From contig VBNH01000048.1 of NCBI GenBank assembly GCA_005878095.1, forward strand, positions 1 through 64,000: 64,000 nt of DNA, in the 5' to 3' direction. A program made the translations under genes and the position numbers. Below are positions 1 to 7,808 of the stretch, piece after piece; positions within the stretch are counted from its first letter, which is position 1; each line of letters starts with the position of its first letter. This stretch comes from Gammaproteobacteria bacterium. GTDB lineage: Bacteria; Pseudomonadota; Gammaproteobacteria; Steroidobacterales; Steroidobacteraceae. A model generated the notes under the pieces. That model worked only from the letters and a program-made list of their open reading frames with translations. It searched no databases and was not told the origin of the DNA.

Positions 1-173
1 TGCGAATCGAGCTCGGGCCAATCGATCACCGCCGGTTTGTAGGGATTGAAGGTGTCCAGCAGCGTCCGGCAGAAGAGGGTCTTGTGCGCGTCGCTGCCGA
101 TGCGAATCGGTCCCTCGGGGAAGGACTCCTGCGCGCCGGAGGATGCGGAGATCGCCGCGACGGGCGGATTCAT
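1..173 (-). CDS. partial N-terminus of a hopanoid-operon protein, probably ferritin-like family
   Basis: Only the first 57 codons are present; the gene runs off the left edge. Its ATG overlaps the hpnK stop as ATGA, so it is translationally coupled as the last visible gene of the hpnI-hpnJ-hpnK operon. The segment IRIGSDAHKTLFCRTLLD followed by NPYKPAVIDW resembles, from memory, the N-terminus of a conserved ferritin-like (diiron) protein found beside hopanoid genes in other proteobacteria. The helices that would carry metal ligands lie outside the window, so the family call is tentative and no function can be assigned. Confidence 0.5.
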   Translation of the reverse strand, partial: MNPPVAAISASSGAQESFPEGPIRIGSDAHKTLFCRTLLDTFNPYKPAVIDWPELDS

Positions 174-1063
174 GGCAGCAAGCTCCGGTTAGGCGTCACG
201 CCGCGAGAGGCGCGCTCCGTGGCGGCACCCAGAAAATCGCCGAATCCGCCCAGCCGCAGCGAGGGATCGCGGCACGCGGCGATGACCTCGGGGGCCATGA
301 GCGCGTCGAGCTCTTCGCGATAGTGATAATCAGGCGCGGCCCCGGCGAAAGGGCCGGTGGCCGGATGAAGATAAATCTCGCTCAGGCCGTCCGGCAGGTG
401 GCGGATCAGGCCGGCCAGACGCTGCCGCGTCATGCGTCCCGACCATCGAAGTCCGAAGACGCGATCGGGTGTGAGGAGGCCGGCGGCGCGCAGGCGCCGG
501 CGCAGCAGCAGCGCACAGGGTGCCGTGAGCAGCGCCGGCGCCCAGGGGGTCCGTCGTTCGATCTTGCGCAGCACCTGCGCGGGCTCGAGCGGGATGCGGG
601 CCGCGCGCAGACCGAAGCGAGCGCCGATCGCGGCGATCAACCCTCCGACCAGCGGATGCAGGTGGAAGTGCTTGTGCGCGTTGCAATGATCGAGGGTGAG
701 GCCGGTGGCGCGAAAGGACTCGAACTGCGCGGTGATTTCGGCGGCGAGTTGCCGGCGCGCGTGTGCGCTGCAGGATATGACGGTCCCGAGGGCCGCCATA
801 CTGGAACGAAAGACGCCGTTGCCATCCACGAGATGAGTCACGGCGGCGGCGGGCAACACCGGCGCGCCCTCCACCAGCACGACGTGCAGGCCGACACGCA
901 GCGAAGGCAGGCGCCGCGCGCGGGCAACTGCGTCGGCCGCGGCAGGCGCCGCGACCATCAGGCTCGCCGCGGTGAGAATGCCGCCGCGGTGGGCCGTTTC
1001 CACGGCGTCGTTGACTTCGCGAGCGGCGCCGAAATCATCCGCCGTGACGATCAGCCGCTTCAA
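170..1063 (-). CDS. hpnK: hopanoid biosynthesis deacetylase HpnK
   Basis: This is a 297-residue YdjC/ChbG-like carbohydrate deacetylase. In hopanoid pathways HpnK removes the acetyl group from the N-acetylglucosaminyl bacteriohopanetetrol made by HpnI, giving glucosaminyl-BHT. The N-terminus MKRLIVTADDFG carries the metal-binding Asp pair (D9, D10), and the DHCNAHKHFHLHP segment carries the His cluster typical of the fold. The start is TTG: it overlaps the hpnJ stop as TTGA and places the conserved N-terminus exactly at residue 1. A longer open frame upstream is only the hpnJ sequence in another phase. The downstream gene begins with an ATGA overlap. Placement in hpnI-J-K order makes the call firm. 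Confidence 0.92.
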   Translation of the reverse strand: MKRLIVTADDFGAAREVNDAVETAHRGGILTAASLMVAAPAAADAVARARRLPSLRVGLHVVLVEGAPVLPAAAVTHLVDGNGVFRSSMAALGTVISCSAHARRQLAAEITAQFESFRATGLTLDHCNAHKHFHLHPLVGGLIAAIGARFGLRAARIPLEPAQVLRKIERRTPWAPALLTAPCALLLRRRLRAAGLLTPDRVFGLRWSGRMTRQRLAGLIRHLPDGLSEIYLHPATGPFAGAAPDYHYREELDALMAPEVIAACRDPSLRLGGFGDFLGAATERASRGVTPNRSLLP

Positions 1064-2487
1064 GCACTGTCCCGCCGCGTGCGCAGGAAGCGGAAGAACT
1101 CCACACCCTCGCGCAAGCGGCGCTTCATCATGCCGGGGCTGGCGATCATCTCGGCCACGATCGACGCGATCTTGGACGGGCGGAAATAGAATTTCCGGTA
1201 GAAGTCCTCGACGGAAGCGAAGATCTCGCCGTGGCTGAGGTGCGGGTAGTTCAGCGGCGCAATCTGCGTGCCCTCCTGCGTCAGAAGATCGATTTCCTCG
1301 TTGTACAGCCAGCCGTTCTCCTTGGCCTGCCGGTAGAGGAACGTGCCCGGATAGGGGGCCGCGAGTGAGACCTGAATCGTGTGGGGATTGATCTCCTTGG
1401 CGAAATCGAGCGTTTCCTGGATCGTTTCCCGGGTCTCGCCGGGCAGGCCCAGAATGAACGTGCCGTGGATGACGATGCCGAGCTCGTGGCAGTCCCTGGT
1501 GAAGCGGCGGGCGAACTCCACCCGCATGCCCTTCTTGATGTTGAACAGGATCTGCTGGTTGCCGGACTCGTAGCCGACCAGCAGCAGGCGCAGGCCATTG
1601 TCCTTCATGACTTCCAGCGTCCGGCGCGGAACATTGGCCTTGGCGTTGCACGACCAGGTGACTCCGAGCTTGCCCAGCTCCTTCGCCAGCGCTTCGACGC
1701 GCGGCAGGTTGTCGGTGAGGGTGTCATCGTCGAAGAAGAATTCCTTCACCTGCGGGAAGGCCTCTTTCGCCCATTTCATCTCCGCGATGACATCTTCCAC
1801 CGAGCGCACGCGATAGCGATGCCCGCCCACCGTCTGCGGCCACAGGCAGAAGGTGCAGCGCGATTTGCAACCGCGTCCCGTGTAGAAGGAGATGTAGGGA
1901 TGCAGCAGATAGCCGCCGAAATAATTCTCGATGATGAGATCGCGCTTGTAGACCGGCGTCACCCAGGGAAGCGCATCCATGTTCTCGAGAACTTCGCGGT
2001 TCTCGTTGTGCACGATGGCGCCCTGTGGGTTGCGGTAGGAAAGCCCCTTGATGTCGCTCCAGCGCCGGCCGTCGGCGACTTCCTTGATGGTGAAGTCGAA
2101 TTCGTTGCGGGCGACGAAGTCCACCGCCGGCGCGCCGATCAGGCTCTTCTCGGGCTCGACCGCGACCTTGGCACCGATGAAGCCGATCTTGATGTTTGGA
2201 TTGGCCGTCCTGATCCTCTCGGCCGTCTTCACGTCCGCTTTGAACGACGGGGTGGAGGTGTGCATCACCACGAGCTCGCGGCGGTCGAGCTCCGGCGCGA
2301 TGTCCTCGAATTTCAGGCGGTGCGGCGGCGCATCGATCAGCTTCGAGCCCTCGACGAGAGCCGCCGGCTGCGCGAGCCAGGTCGGATACCAGAAAGAGCG
2401 TACCTCGCGCTTCATCTGGTAGCGGGCGCCGGCGCCCCCGTCGAAACCGTCGTAGGAAGGCGGATGCAGAAACAGCGTTCTCATCAT
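1060..2487 (-). CDS. hpnJ: hopanoid biosynthesis radical SAM protein HpnJ
   Basis: This is a 475-residue B12-binding-domain radical SAM enzyme. HpnJ is needed to contract glucosaminyl-BHT to the BHT cyclitol ether. The N-terminal cobalamin-type domain covers about residues 1-150. The CxxxCxxC iron-sulfur motif is C207-KSR-C211-TF-C214, and the downstream FFFDDDT and LVGYESG segments are typical of the B12-radical SAM group. The start is one of two adjacent ATG codons; a GAGG Shine-Dalgarno sequence six bases upstream favours the first. It lies 104 bases after hpnI and is coupled to hpnK by TTGA. The length fits the family. Confidence 0.93.
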   Translation of the reverse strand: MMRTLFLHPPSYDGFDGGAGARYQMKREVRSFWYPTWLAQPAALVEGSKLIDAPPHRLKFEDIAPELDRRELVVMHTSTPSFKADVKTAERIRTANPNIKIGFIGAKVAVEPEKSLIGAPAVDFVARNEFDFTIKEVADGRRWSDIKGLSYRNPQGAIVHNENREVLENMDALPWVTPVYKRDLIIENYFGGYLLHPYISFYTGRGCKSRCTFCLWPQTVGGHRYRVRSVEDVIAEMKWAKEAFPQVKEFFFDDDTLTDNLPRVEALAKELGKLGVTWSCNAKANVPRRTLEVMKDNGLRLLLVGYESGNQQILFNIKKGMRVEFARRFTRDCHELGIVIHGTFILGLPGETRETIQETLDFAKEINPHTIQVSLAAPYPGTFLYRQAKENGWLYNEEIDLLTQEGTQIAPLNYPHLSHGEIFASVEDFYRKFYFRPSKIASIVAEMIASPGMMKRRLREGVEFFRFLRTRRDSA

Positions 2488-2591
2488 GAAAGTCCTCGCC
2501 GACAAACCTGCGAATTCGCCCCGCGGGAGCCATTGCGCTGCTCGACTCGAAGGCTCCGCCGGCGCAGCGTGGCACGCGACCGGAGATCTTC

Positions 2592-3734
2592 TCAGGGGAT
2601 CGGATGCGCCGAGCCATCGCGAGCGACTCGGTAGCGGGCGTGCCGCCATTGTACGCGACGCGAGAGGAAGCCCCAGCACCACAGCACAAAGACGAGCAGG
2701 TCAGTCAGCGGCAGCACCCACAGCTGTCGCACCGCCGAGCGGGCGTCGCGAACGGCGAAATGTAACATGAGCCGCGCCAGTGCGGTGATGGCGAGCAGGG
2801 CCAGCGCCGTCCTCGCGCCCGCCGCCACCAGGCTCCCCACGGCGGCCGGCGTCAAGCCGAAGGTCACGAAGGACAGGGCGTAACCCCGCGGGCGCACAGC
2901 CCGAATGGTGCGCAGCCACCGCAGCTCATGGCGAACGAGGTCACCGAAGCTGCGCTCATCGACGGAGGTCTCGACCACGACCTCGGACAGCACCGTGTGC
3001 AAGCCCATGCGGCGCGTCAGCTCGCCCAGCCGGTAGTCATCAGCCAGCTGATCGGCGATGGCCATGAACCCGCCTATCCAGGCCAGCACTTCCCGGCGCA
3101 TGGCAATGGTCGCACCGAAGGCAAACGCACGCGAGCCGAGCAGGGCCGCGACATACACCGAGGGCATGAACCAGTCGTTGATGAACGCCGCTCCCAGCAC
3201 GGACCACGCTCCGTGCTGCGGGCAGCCGCGGTAAGGACAGGTGACGATGCCGACCACGGTATCCAGAAGCGGCGGCACGACTTTGGCCAGATAATCCCGC
3301 GCCACGCGCACGTCGCTGTCCGCGACGATGAGATAGTCGTAGCGGGCGAGGGGCAGCATGTTGATCAGATTGCTGACTTTGCCGTTGCTGCCGTGCTGCG
3401 CCGCATTGATGGCGATTTGCAAGTCGAGTCCGTGAAACTCGCGCTGCAGTGTGCGTACCACGGTGACTGCAGGGTCCTCAGGGTCGCGCACTCCGAACAC
3501 GATCTGGAAGTCCGGATAGGCCTGGTCGCAAAACGAGCGCAGACACTCGTACAGGTCGTGCTCCGCGCCGCACAAGGGCTTCAGCACCGTCACCGGGGGC
3601 AGAGTCGCAGGGCCGGATCGTGAGCGGCGGCGCCGCGACCGCACCGCCAGCCATGCCGTGACGGCATAAGCCATGGCGAGCGCGGCGAGAGCGGTGCCGC
3701 CCCAATCAAGCCACGGCTGAACGGTCACACTCAC
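2592..3734 (-). CDS. hpnI: hopanoid biosynthesis glycosyltransferase HpnI
   Basis: This is a 380-residue membrane-bound family 2 glycosyltransferase. HpnI adds N-acetylglucosamine to bacteriohopanetetrol, making the substrate of HpnK. There is an N-terminal membrane segment (about residues 10-32), a GT-A domain with the DSDVRV metal-binding motif, an ELRWLRTIR (RW-type) motif near residue 270, and two to three C-terminal membrane segments. The start is GTG and the ribosome-binding site is weak. It is the first gene of the minus-strand hopanoid operon and faces idi across a 206-base shared regulatory region. Ceramide-glucosyltransferase-like enzymes look similar, but adjacency to hpnJ and hpnK settles the call. 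Confidence 0.92.
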   Translation of the reverse strand: MSVTVQPWLDWGGTALAALAMAYAVTAWLAVRSRRRRSRSGPATLPPVTVLKPLCGAEHDLYECLRSFCDQAYPDFQIVFGVRDPEDPAVTVVRTLQREFHGLDLQIAINAAQHGSNGKVSNLINMLPLARYDYLIVADSDVRVARDYLAKVVPPLLDTVVGIVTCPYRGCPQHGAWSVLGAAFINDWFMPSVYVAALLGSRAFAFGATIAMRREVLAWIGGFMAIADQLADDYRLGELTRRMGLHTVLSEVVVETSVDERSFGDLVRHELRWLRTIRAVRPRGYALSFVTFGLTPAAVGSLVAAGARTALALLAITALARLMLHFAVRDARSAVRQLWVLPLTDLLVFVLWCWGFLSRRVQWRHARYRVARDGSAHPIP

Positions 3735-3806
3735 TAAAAGGCCCGACAGGTTGGCGCCAGGGGACGGAGCGGACGCCGCCAGGGCCGCTCTCGCCCGGAA
3801 GAAAGA

Positions 3807-3834
3807 TTGCTGTAACGTGGCGGGCAGCTATTAT
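3807..3834 (+). promoter_or_regulatory. candidate sigma70 promoter for the idi-hpnH-shc operon
   Basis: In the 206-base gap between divergent hpnI and idi, a TATTAT -10 box (3829-3834) follows a weak TTGCTG -35 box (3807-3812) at a 16-base spacing. This would give a leader of about 100 bases before idi. It is one of the few AT-rich spots in the gap. No convincing partner promoter was seen for hpnI. Confidence 0.4.
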
Positions 3835-3940
3835 GCACACGGCTGCCGCGGCCCGGGGTTGCGCTGCGAGCGCGGGTCATCCGGCCCGGCGGGCGTGAGT
3901 GACTGTAGCGGTGTTTGCCGCACTACGGAGTGCCTCGTGC

Positions 3941-4552
3941 ATGGATCAGGTTCGCAGCTTCCAGACCGGCGCCGACGATATTTCGCCGGATTGCGAACCG
4001 CTGATTCTGGTGGATGAAGCCGACCGCGAGATCGGCCACATGAGCAAGGCTCAGTGCCACCAGGGCGGCGGAGTTCTGCATCGCGCCTTTTCACTGCTGC
4101 TCTTCAATGACGCCGGTGAGCTGCTGCTGCAGCAGCGAGCGGCATCGAAGCGGCTCTGGCCGCGATACTGGTCGAACAGCTGCTGCAGTCATCCCCGACG
4201 CGCCGAGACCATGGAGGCGGCCATCCATCGCCGCCTGTACGAGGAGCTGGGCCTGCGCTGTCCCTTGCATTTCCTGTTCAAGTTCAAGTATCAAGCACAA
4301 TTCGATACGGCCGGCGCCGAGCACGAGCTGTGCTCGGTCTTCATCGGGCGCTGCACCGAGCGGCCGAGGATCGATCCGAATGAGATCCTCGCCTGGCGCT
4401 GGATCAGCCCCCGGGCGCTGCAGGCCGAGGTGTCCGGCAGCGGTGCCGGGAATTTTACTCCATGGTTCGTACTGGAGTGGGGCCACATCTGGGGCGATCA
4501 CCGCGCCGCCGTGCTCACAATGTTGGGAGTCAAGAGTTGGGCATTCCTCTGA
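3941..4552 (+). CDS. idi: isopentenyl-diphosphate delta-isomerase, type I
   Basis: This 203-residue Nudix-fold enzyme interconverts isopentenyl and dimethylallyl diphosphate, the precursors of farnesyl diphosphate. The NSCCSHP motif holds the catalytic Cys (C82 aligns with the family position) and the metal-binding His; RRLYEELG is the Nudix-like box and AEHELCSVF carries the conserved catalytic Glu region. The ATG was chosen with GGAG ten bases upstream; the open frame extends further but without family similarity. It opens the plus-strand hopanoid operon and its end overlaps hpnH by 16 bases. Its presence implies that DMAPP supply is balanced locally for triterpene flux. Confidence 0.93.
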   Translation: MDQVRSFQTGADDISPDCEPLILVDEADREIGHMSKAQCHQGGGVLHRAFSLLLFNDAGELLLQQRAASKRLWPRYWSNSCCSHPRRAETMEAAIHRRLYEELGLRCPLHFLFKFKYQAQFDTAGAEHELCSVFIGRCTERPRIDPNEILAWRWISPRALQAEVSGSGAGNFTPWFVLEWGHIWGDHRAAVLTMLGVKSWAFL

Positions 4553-5688
4553 TCCAGACGTATCGTGTTGCTCGCTACCTCGCCGGCCGCAAGCTGCGCG
4601 GCGAGAAGCGCTATCCGCTGGTGCTCATGCTGGAACCGCTGTTCCAGTGCAATCTCGCCTGCGCCGGCTGCGGCAAGATCGACTATCCGAAGGAGATCCT
4701 GCAGAAGCGCATGAGCGTCGCGGACGCGTTGCGCGCCGTTGACGAGTGCGGCGCTCCCGTGGTGTCCATTCCCGGCGGCGAACCACTGATTCATCGCGAG
4801 ATGCCGCAGATCGTCGCCGCAATCGTCGCGCGCAAGAAATTCGTGTATCTGTGCACGAACGCCATCCTGCTATCCAGGCATATCGATGAGTATCGGCCGT
4901 CGCGCTACCTCACCTTCTCGATCCATCTGGACGGCAATCGGCAACGCCACGATGAGTCGGTGTGCCAGGAGGGGGTATTCGACAAGGCGGTCGCGGCAAT
5001 CCGCCTCGCGCGCAGCAGGGGCTTTCGTGTGACCGTCAACTGCACGCTCTTCGGCGGTGCCGACCCGGACGAAGTGGCTGACTTCTTCGATACGGCGATG
5101 GCGCTCGGCATCGAAGGAATCACGGTCTCGCCCGGCTACAGCTATCAGCACGCTCCGCGGCAGGATGTTTTCCTCGGGCGCAGCGCGAGCAAGCGGCTGT
5201 TCCGCGAGATCTTCAAACGCCGTCGCGGCCGCGCCTCCCGCTGGTCCTTCAATCATTCCGCACTGTTCCTGGACTTTCTCGCGGGCAACCAGACGTATCA
5301 GTGCACGCCGTGGAGCAACCCGACCTATAACATCTTCGGGTGGCAGAGGCCCTGCTACCTGCTCTCCGATGAAGGTCACGCGCCCAGCTACCGATCCCTG
5401 CTGGAGGATACGCCGTGGGATCAGTACGGCGTCGGGCGCAACCCCAAGTGCGACAACTGCATGGCCCACTGCGGGTTCGAAGGCACGGCGGTGGATGACT
5501 CGTTCGCTCACCCGCTCAAGGCGCTGAAAGCCGCTCTGCGGGGTCCGCGGGTGACGGGCCCGATGGCTCCCGAGCTGCCGATTGTGTATGGCGATCGCCT
5601 GCAGCACTGCGCGGTCGCGGTTCGGGTTGCCGCGGTGCGGCGGGCGCGCGAGCCCGACGGCCGGCGTACTGCGAGGCTGCCGCAGTGA
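4537..5688 (+). CDS. hpnH: hopanoid biosynthesis radical SAM protein HpnH (adenosylhopane synthase)
   Basis: This 383-residue radical SAM enzyme attaches the 5'-deoxyadenosyl group to diploptene, giving adenosylhopane, the first step of side-chain extension. The motif LEPLFQCNLACAGCGKIDYP contains the cluster cysteines C38, C42 and C45 (CxxxCxxC), and a C-terminal CDNCMAHCGFE segment matches the family. The start is TTG with a GGGAG ribosome-binding site seven bases upstream, inside the end of idi; this gives the usual HpnH N-terminus (GIPLIQTYRVARYL). An ATG further upstream would add 25 residues read from idi. The tail after about residue 340 (ELPIVYGD onward) is Arg-rich and probably variable. 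The gene is coupled to ispA by GTGA. Confidence 0.94.
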   Translation: MGIPLIQTYRVARYLAGRKLRGEKRYPLVLMLEPLFQCNLACAGCGKIDYPKEILQKRMSVADALRAVDECGAPVVSIPGGEPLIHREMPQIVAAIVARKKFVYLCTNAILLSRHIDEYRPSRYLTFSIHLDGNRQRHDESVCQEGVFDKAVAAIRLARSRGFRVTVNCTLFGGADPDEVADFFDTAMALGIEGITVSPGYSYQHAPRQDVFLGRSASKRLFREIFKRRRGRASRWSFNHSALFLDFLAGNQTYQCTPWSNPTYNIFGWQRPCYLLSDEGHAPSYRSLLEDTPWDQYGVGRNPKCDNCMAHCGFEGTAVDDSFAHPLKALKAALRGPRVTGPMAPELPIVYGDRLQHCAVAVRVAAVRRAREPDGRRTARLPQ

Positions 5689-6629
5689 ACAGGGCAGCCG
5701 ATATTCGACGCGCGCCGCAGGCGGAGCCGGGCAAGCGCGATGCATTCGCTGCACAGCTCGAATCCTGGCGCGCGCGCATGGAAGCGGCGCTGGCGGCGCG
5801 GCTTCCGGACAGCACAGCGGTGCCGACGCGTTTGCACCAGGCCATGCGCTACAGCGTCCTGGGCGGGGGCAAACGGGTGCGTCCGATGTTGCTGTTCGCC
5901 AGCGCGCGGACCGTGGGCCTCGCGGAGGAGGAGGTCGAGGCGGCGGCCTGCGCCATCGAGCTGGTGCACGTGTACTCGCTGGTACACGATGATCTGCCGG
6001 CCATGGACGATGACGATCTGCGCCGCGGCAGGCCCACCTGTCACAGGGCCTACGACGAGGCGACGGCGGTCCTCGTGGGCGACGCCCTGCAACCCCTCGC
6101 GTTTCAATTGCTCGCCCGCGATCCCGCCCTGCCCGCCGCGCCGACCATACGGCTGCGACTGATCGAATTGCTGGCGCAGGCGAGCGGCACCTTTGGCATG
6201 GCCGGCGGTCAGGCGATTGATCTCGCCGTGCAGGGCAAGCAGCTCGCTATCGCGCAGGTGGAGGAGATGCATGCCCGCAAGACGGGCGCGTTGATCCGCG
6301 CCAGCGTGCTGATGGCGGCGGCCTGCGTACCCTCGCTCGAGGCTCGTCTGTACGAGGCGCTGAGCGGTTTCGCGACTCCAATCGGCCTGGCTTTCCAGAT
6401 TCAGGACGACCTGTTGGACGTGCTCGGAGATCCTTCGACCCTGGGCAAGGCGACCGGCGCAGACCGCGAGCGGGCCAAGCCCACCCATCCGGCGGTCATC
6501 GGAATCGCGGCGTCGCAGGAGCGGGTACGCCTGCTGCACGCCCAGGCTGTCGACGCCCTGTCGCCTTTCGGGCCGCGCGCGCAGCTCCTGCGCTCGCTGG
6601 CTGACTGGTTGCTCACGCGGCGTTTCTGA
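5685..6629 (+). CDS. ispA: (2E,6E)-farnesyl diphosphate synthase
   Basis: This 314-residue trans-prenyltransferase condenses DMAPP with two IPP to farnesyl diphosphate. The first aspartate-rich motif is DDLPAMDDDD beginning at D102, the second is DDLLD at D241-D245, and GGGKRVRP is the diphosphate-binding loop. The length and the small-residue region before the first Asp motif fit an IspA-type C15 enzyme. It starts at GTG overlapping the hpnH stop (GTGA), and the squalene synthase gene follows six bases after its stop. Within this operon it supplies the squalene synthase; whether it is also the cell's quinone and undecaprenyl precursor enzyme cannot be seen. Confidence 0.92.
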   Translation: MNRAADIRRAPQAEPGKRDAFAAQLESWRARMEAALAARLPDSTAVPTRLHQAMRYSVLGGGKRVRPMLLFASARTVGLAEEEVEAAACAIELVHVYSLVHDDLPAMDDDDLRRGRPTCHRAYDEATAVLVGDALQPLAFQLLARDPALPAAPTIRLRLIELLAQASGTFGMAGGQAIDLAVQGKQLAIAQVEEMHARKTGALIRASVLMAAACVPSLEARLYEALSGFATPIGLAFQIQDDLLDVLGDPSTLGKATGADRERAKPTHPAVIGIAASQERVRLLHAQAVDALSPFGPRAQLLRSLADWLLTRRF

Positions 6630-6635
6630 CTCCTC

Positions 6636-7808
6636 ATGCGTTTCAAGATCGATTCCGGCATGACCGACGGGCTCTACCAGGACCGGATCCTCCCCCATGT
6701 GTCGCGCACGTTTGCCCTCACGATTCCCCAGTTGCCGCCGGGCCTGAGGACGGCCGTGACCAGCGCTTATCTGTTGTGCCGGATCGCCGACACGATAGAG
6801 GACGAGCCGGCGCTGTCGCCTGCCGACACCTTCGCTTTCCTGCAGCGCTTCACCGCAGTGGTGTGTGGCCGGGAGGAAGCGGCGTTGCTGGCGCGGGAGC
6901 TCGAGCAGCGGCTCTCGGACTGCACGCTGCCGGCCGAGCGCGATCTGGTGCGCAACATGGAGCGGGTCGTCAGAATGACCGCGCGTCTTCATGAGCAACA
7001 GCGCGCCGCGATCCACCGGTGCATCGAGGTGATGTGCTACGGCATGCATCGCTTCCAGTCCACCGCCAGTCCGCGCGGTCTGCCGCTGTCAAGTGACCTG
7101 GACAGCTACTGCTACTATGTCGCCGGCGTCGTGGGTGAGATGCTCACCGAGCTGTTTTGCGGCCACTCGGCGAGCATCTCGCAGCGGCGCGCGGCGCTGC
7201 ATGAGCTCGCCGTCTCCTTTGCACAAGGGCTGCAGATGACGAACATCCTCAAGGACCTCTGGGAGGACCGCCGCCGCGGGGCCTGCTGGTTGCCGCAGGA
7301 GGTCTTCACCCCGCACGGCATCGACCTCGCGCAGCTGTCGCCGGAGCGTTACGACGCCCGCTTCCATGCCGGCGTGCGGGAGCTGATCGGTGTGGCGCAT
7401 GCCCACCTGCGCAACGCCCTGTCCTTCACGTTACTGATTCCGGGCGAGGAGCCGGGTATCCGGCGTTTCTGTCTGTGGGCCATCGGCCTCGCCGTGCTCA
7501 CACTGCGCAACATCGAGCGCACTCCGCGATTCACGGCCGGCTCGCAGGTGAAGGTGACACGCTCAGCGGTCGCCATGACACGAATACTCACGAGCCTCGC
7601 GGTGCGCAATGACCGGATGCTGCTGCGCCTCTTCGAGGGCGCCGCCGCGGGTCTGCCGCTGGCGGCGCCGTCGGCGGTGCGACAGCCGGCCCGGGCTGCC
7701 GTGCTTGCAGCTCACACACCGGATCCGGCAGCGGAATACAGCCGTTTGCGTCTGCGCTCGCAGCTGGAAGGCTCGAGTGGCCGGTCCGACGGCAGCTCGC
7801 TACCGTGA
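6636..7808 (+). CDS. squalene synthase, single-enzyme (eukaryote-like) type
   Basis: This 390-residue head-to-head prenyl synthase joins two farnesyl diphosphates and reduces presqualene diphosphate to squalene in one enzyme. The aspartate-rich motifs are D52-TIE-D56 and NILKDLWED (D207, D211), with a VSRTFALTI segment near the N-terminus. The features and length match the eukaryotic-type farnesyl-diphosphate farnesyltransferase rather than the shorter HpnC or HpnD proteins, and no hpnC, hpnD or hpnE gene is in the operon. A hydrophobic helix near residues 270-290 could contact the membrane; the C-terminal 50 residues are low-complexity. The ribosome-binding site is weak; an in-frame ATG at 6660 is an alternative start. 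Confidence 0.88.
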   Translation: MRFKIDSGMTDGLYQDRILPHVSRTFALTIPQLPPGLRTAVTSAYLLCRIADTIEDEPALSPADTFAFLQRFTAVVCGREEAALLARELEQRLSDCTLPAERDLVRNMERVVRMTARLHEQQRAAIHRCIEVMCYGMHRFQSTASPRGLPLSSDLDSYCYYVAGVVGEMLTELFCGHSASISQRRAALHELAVSFAQGLQMTNILKDLWEDRRRGACWLPQEVFTPHGIDLAQLSPERYDARFHAGVRELIGVAHAHLRNALSFTLLIPGEEPGIRRFCLWAIGLAVLTLRNIERTPRFTAGSQVKVTRSAVAMTRILTSLAVRNDRMLLRLFEGAAAGLPLAAPSAVRQPARAAVLAAHTPDPAAEYSRLRLRSQLEGSSGRSDGSSLP

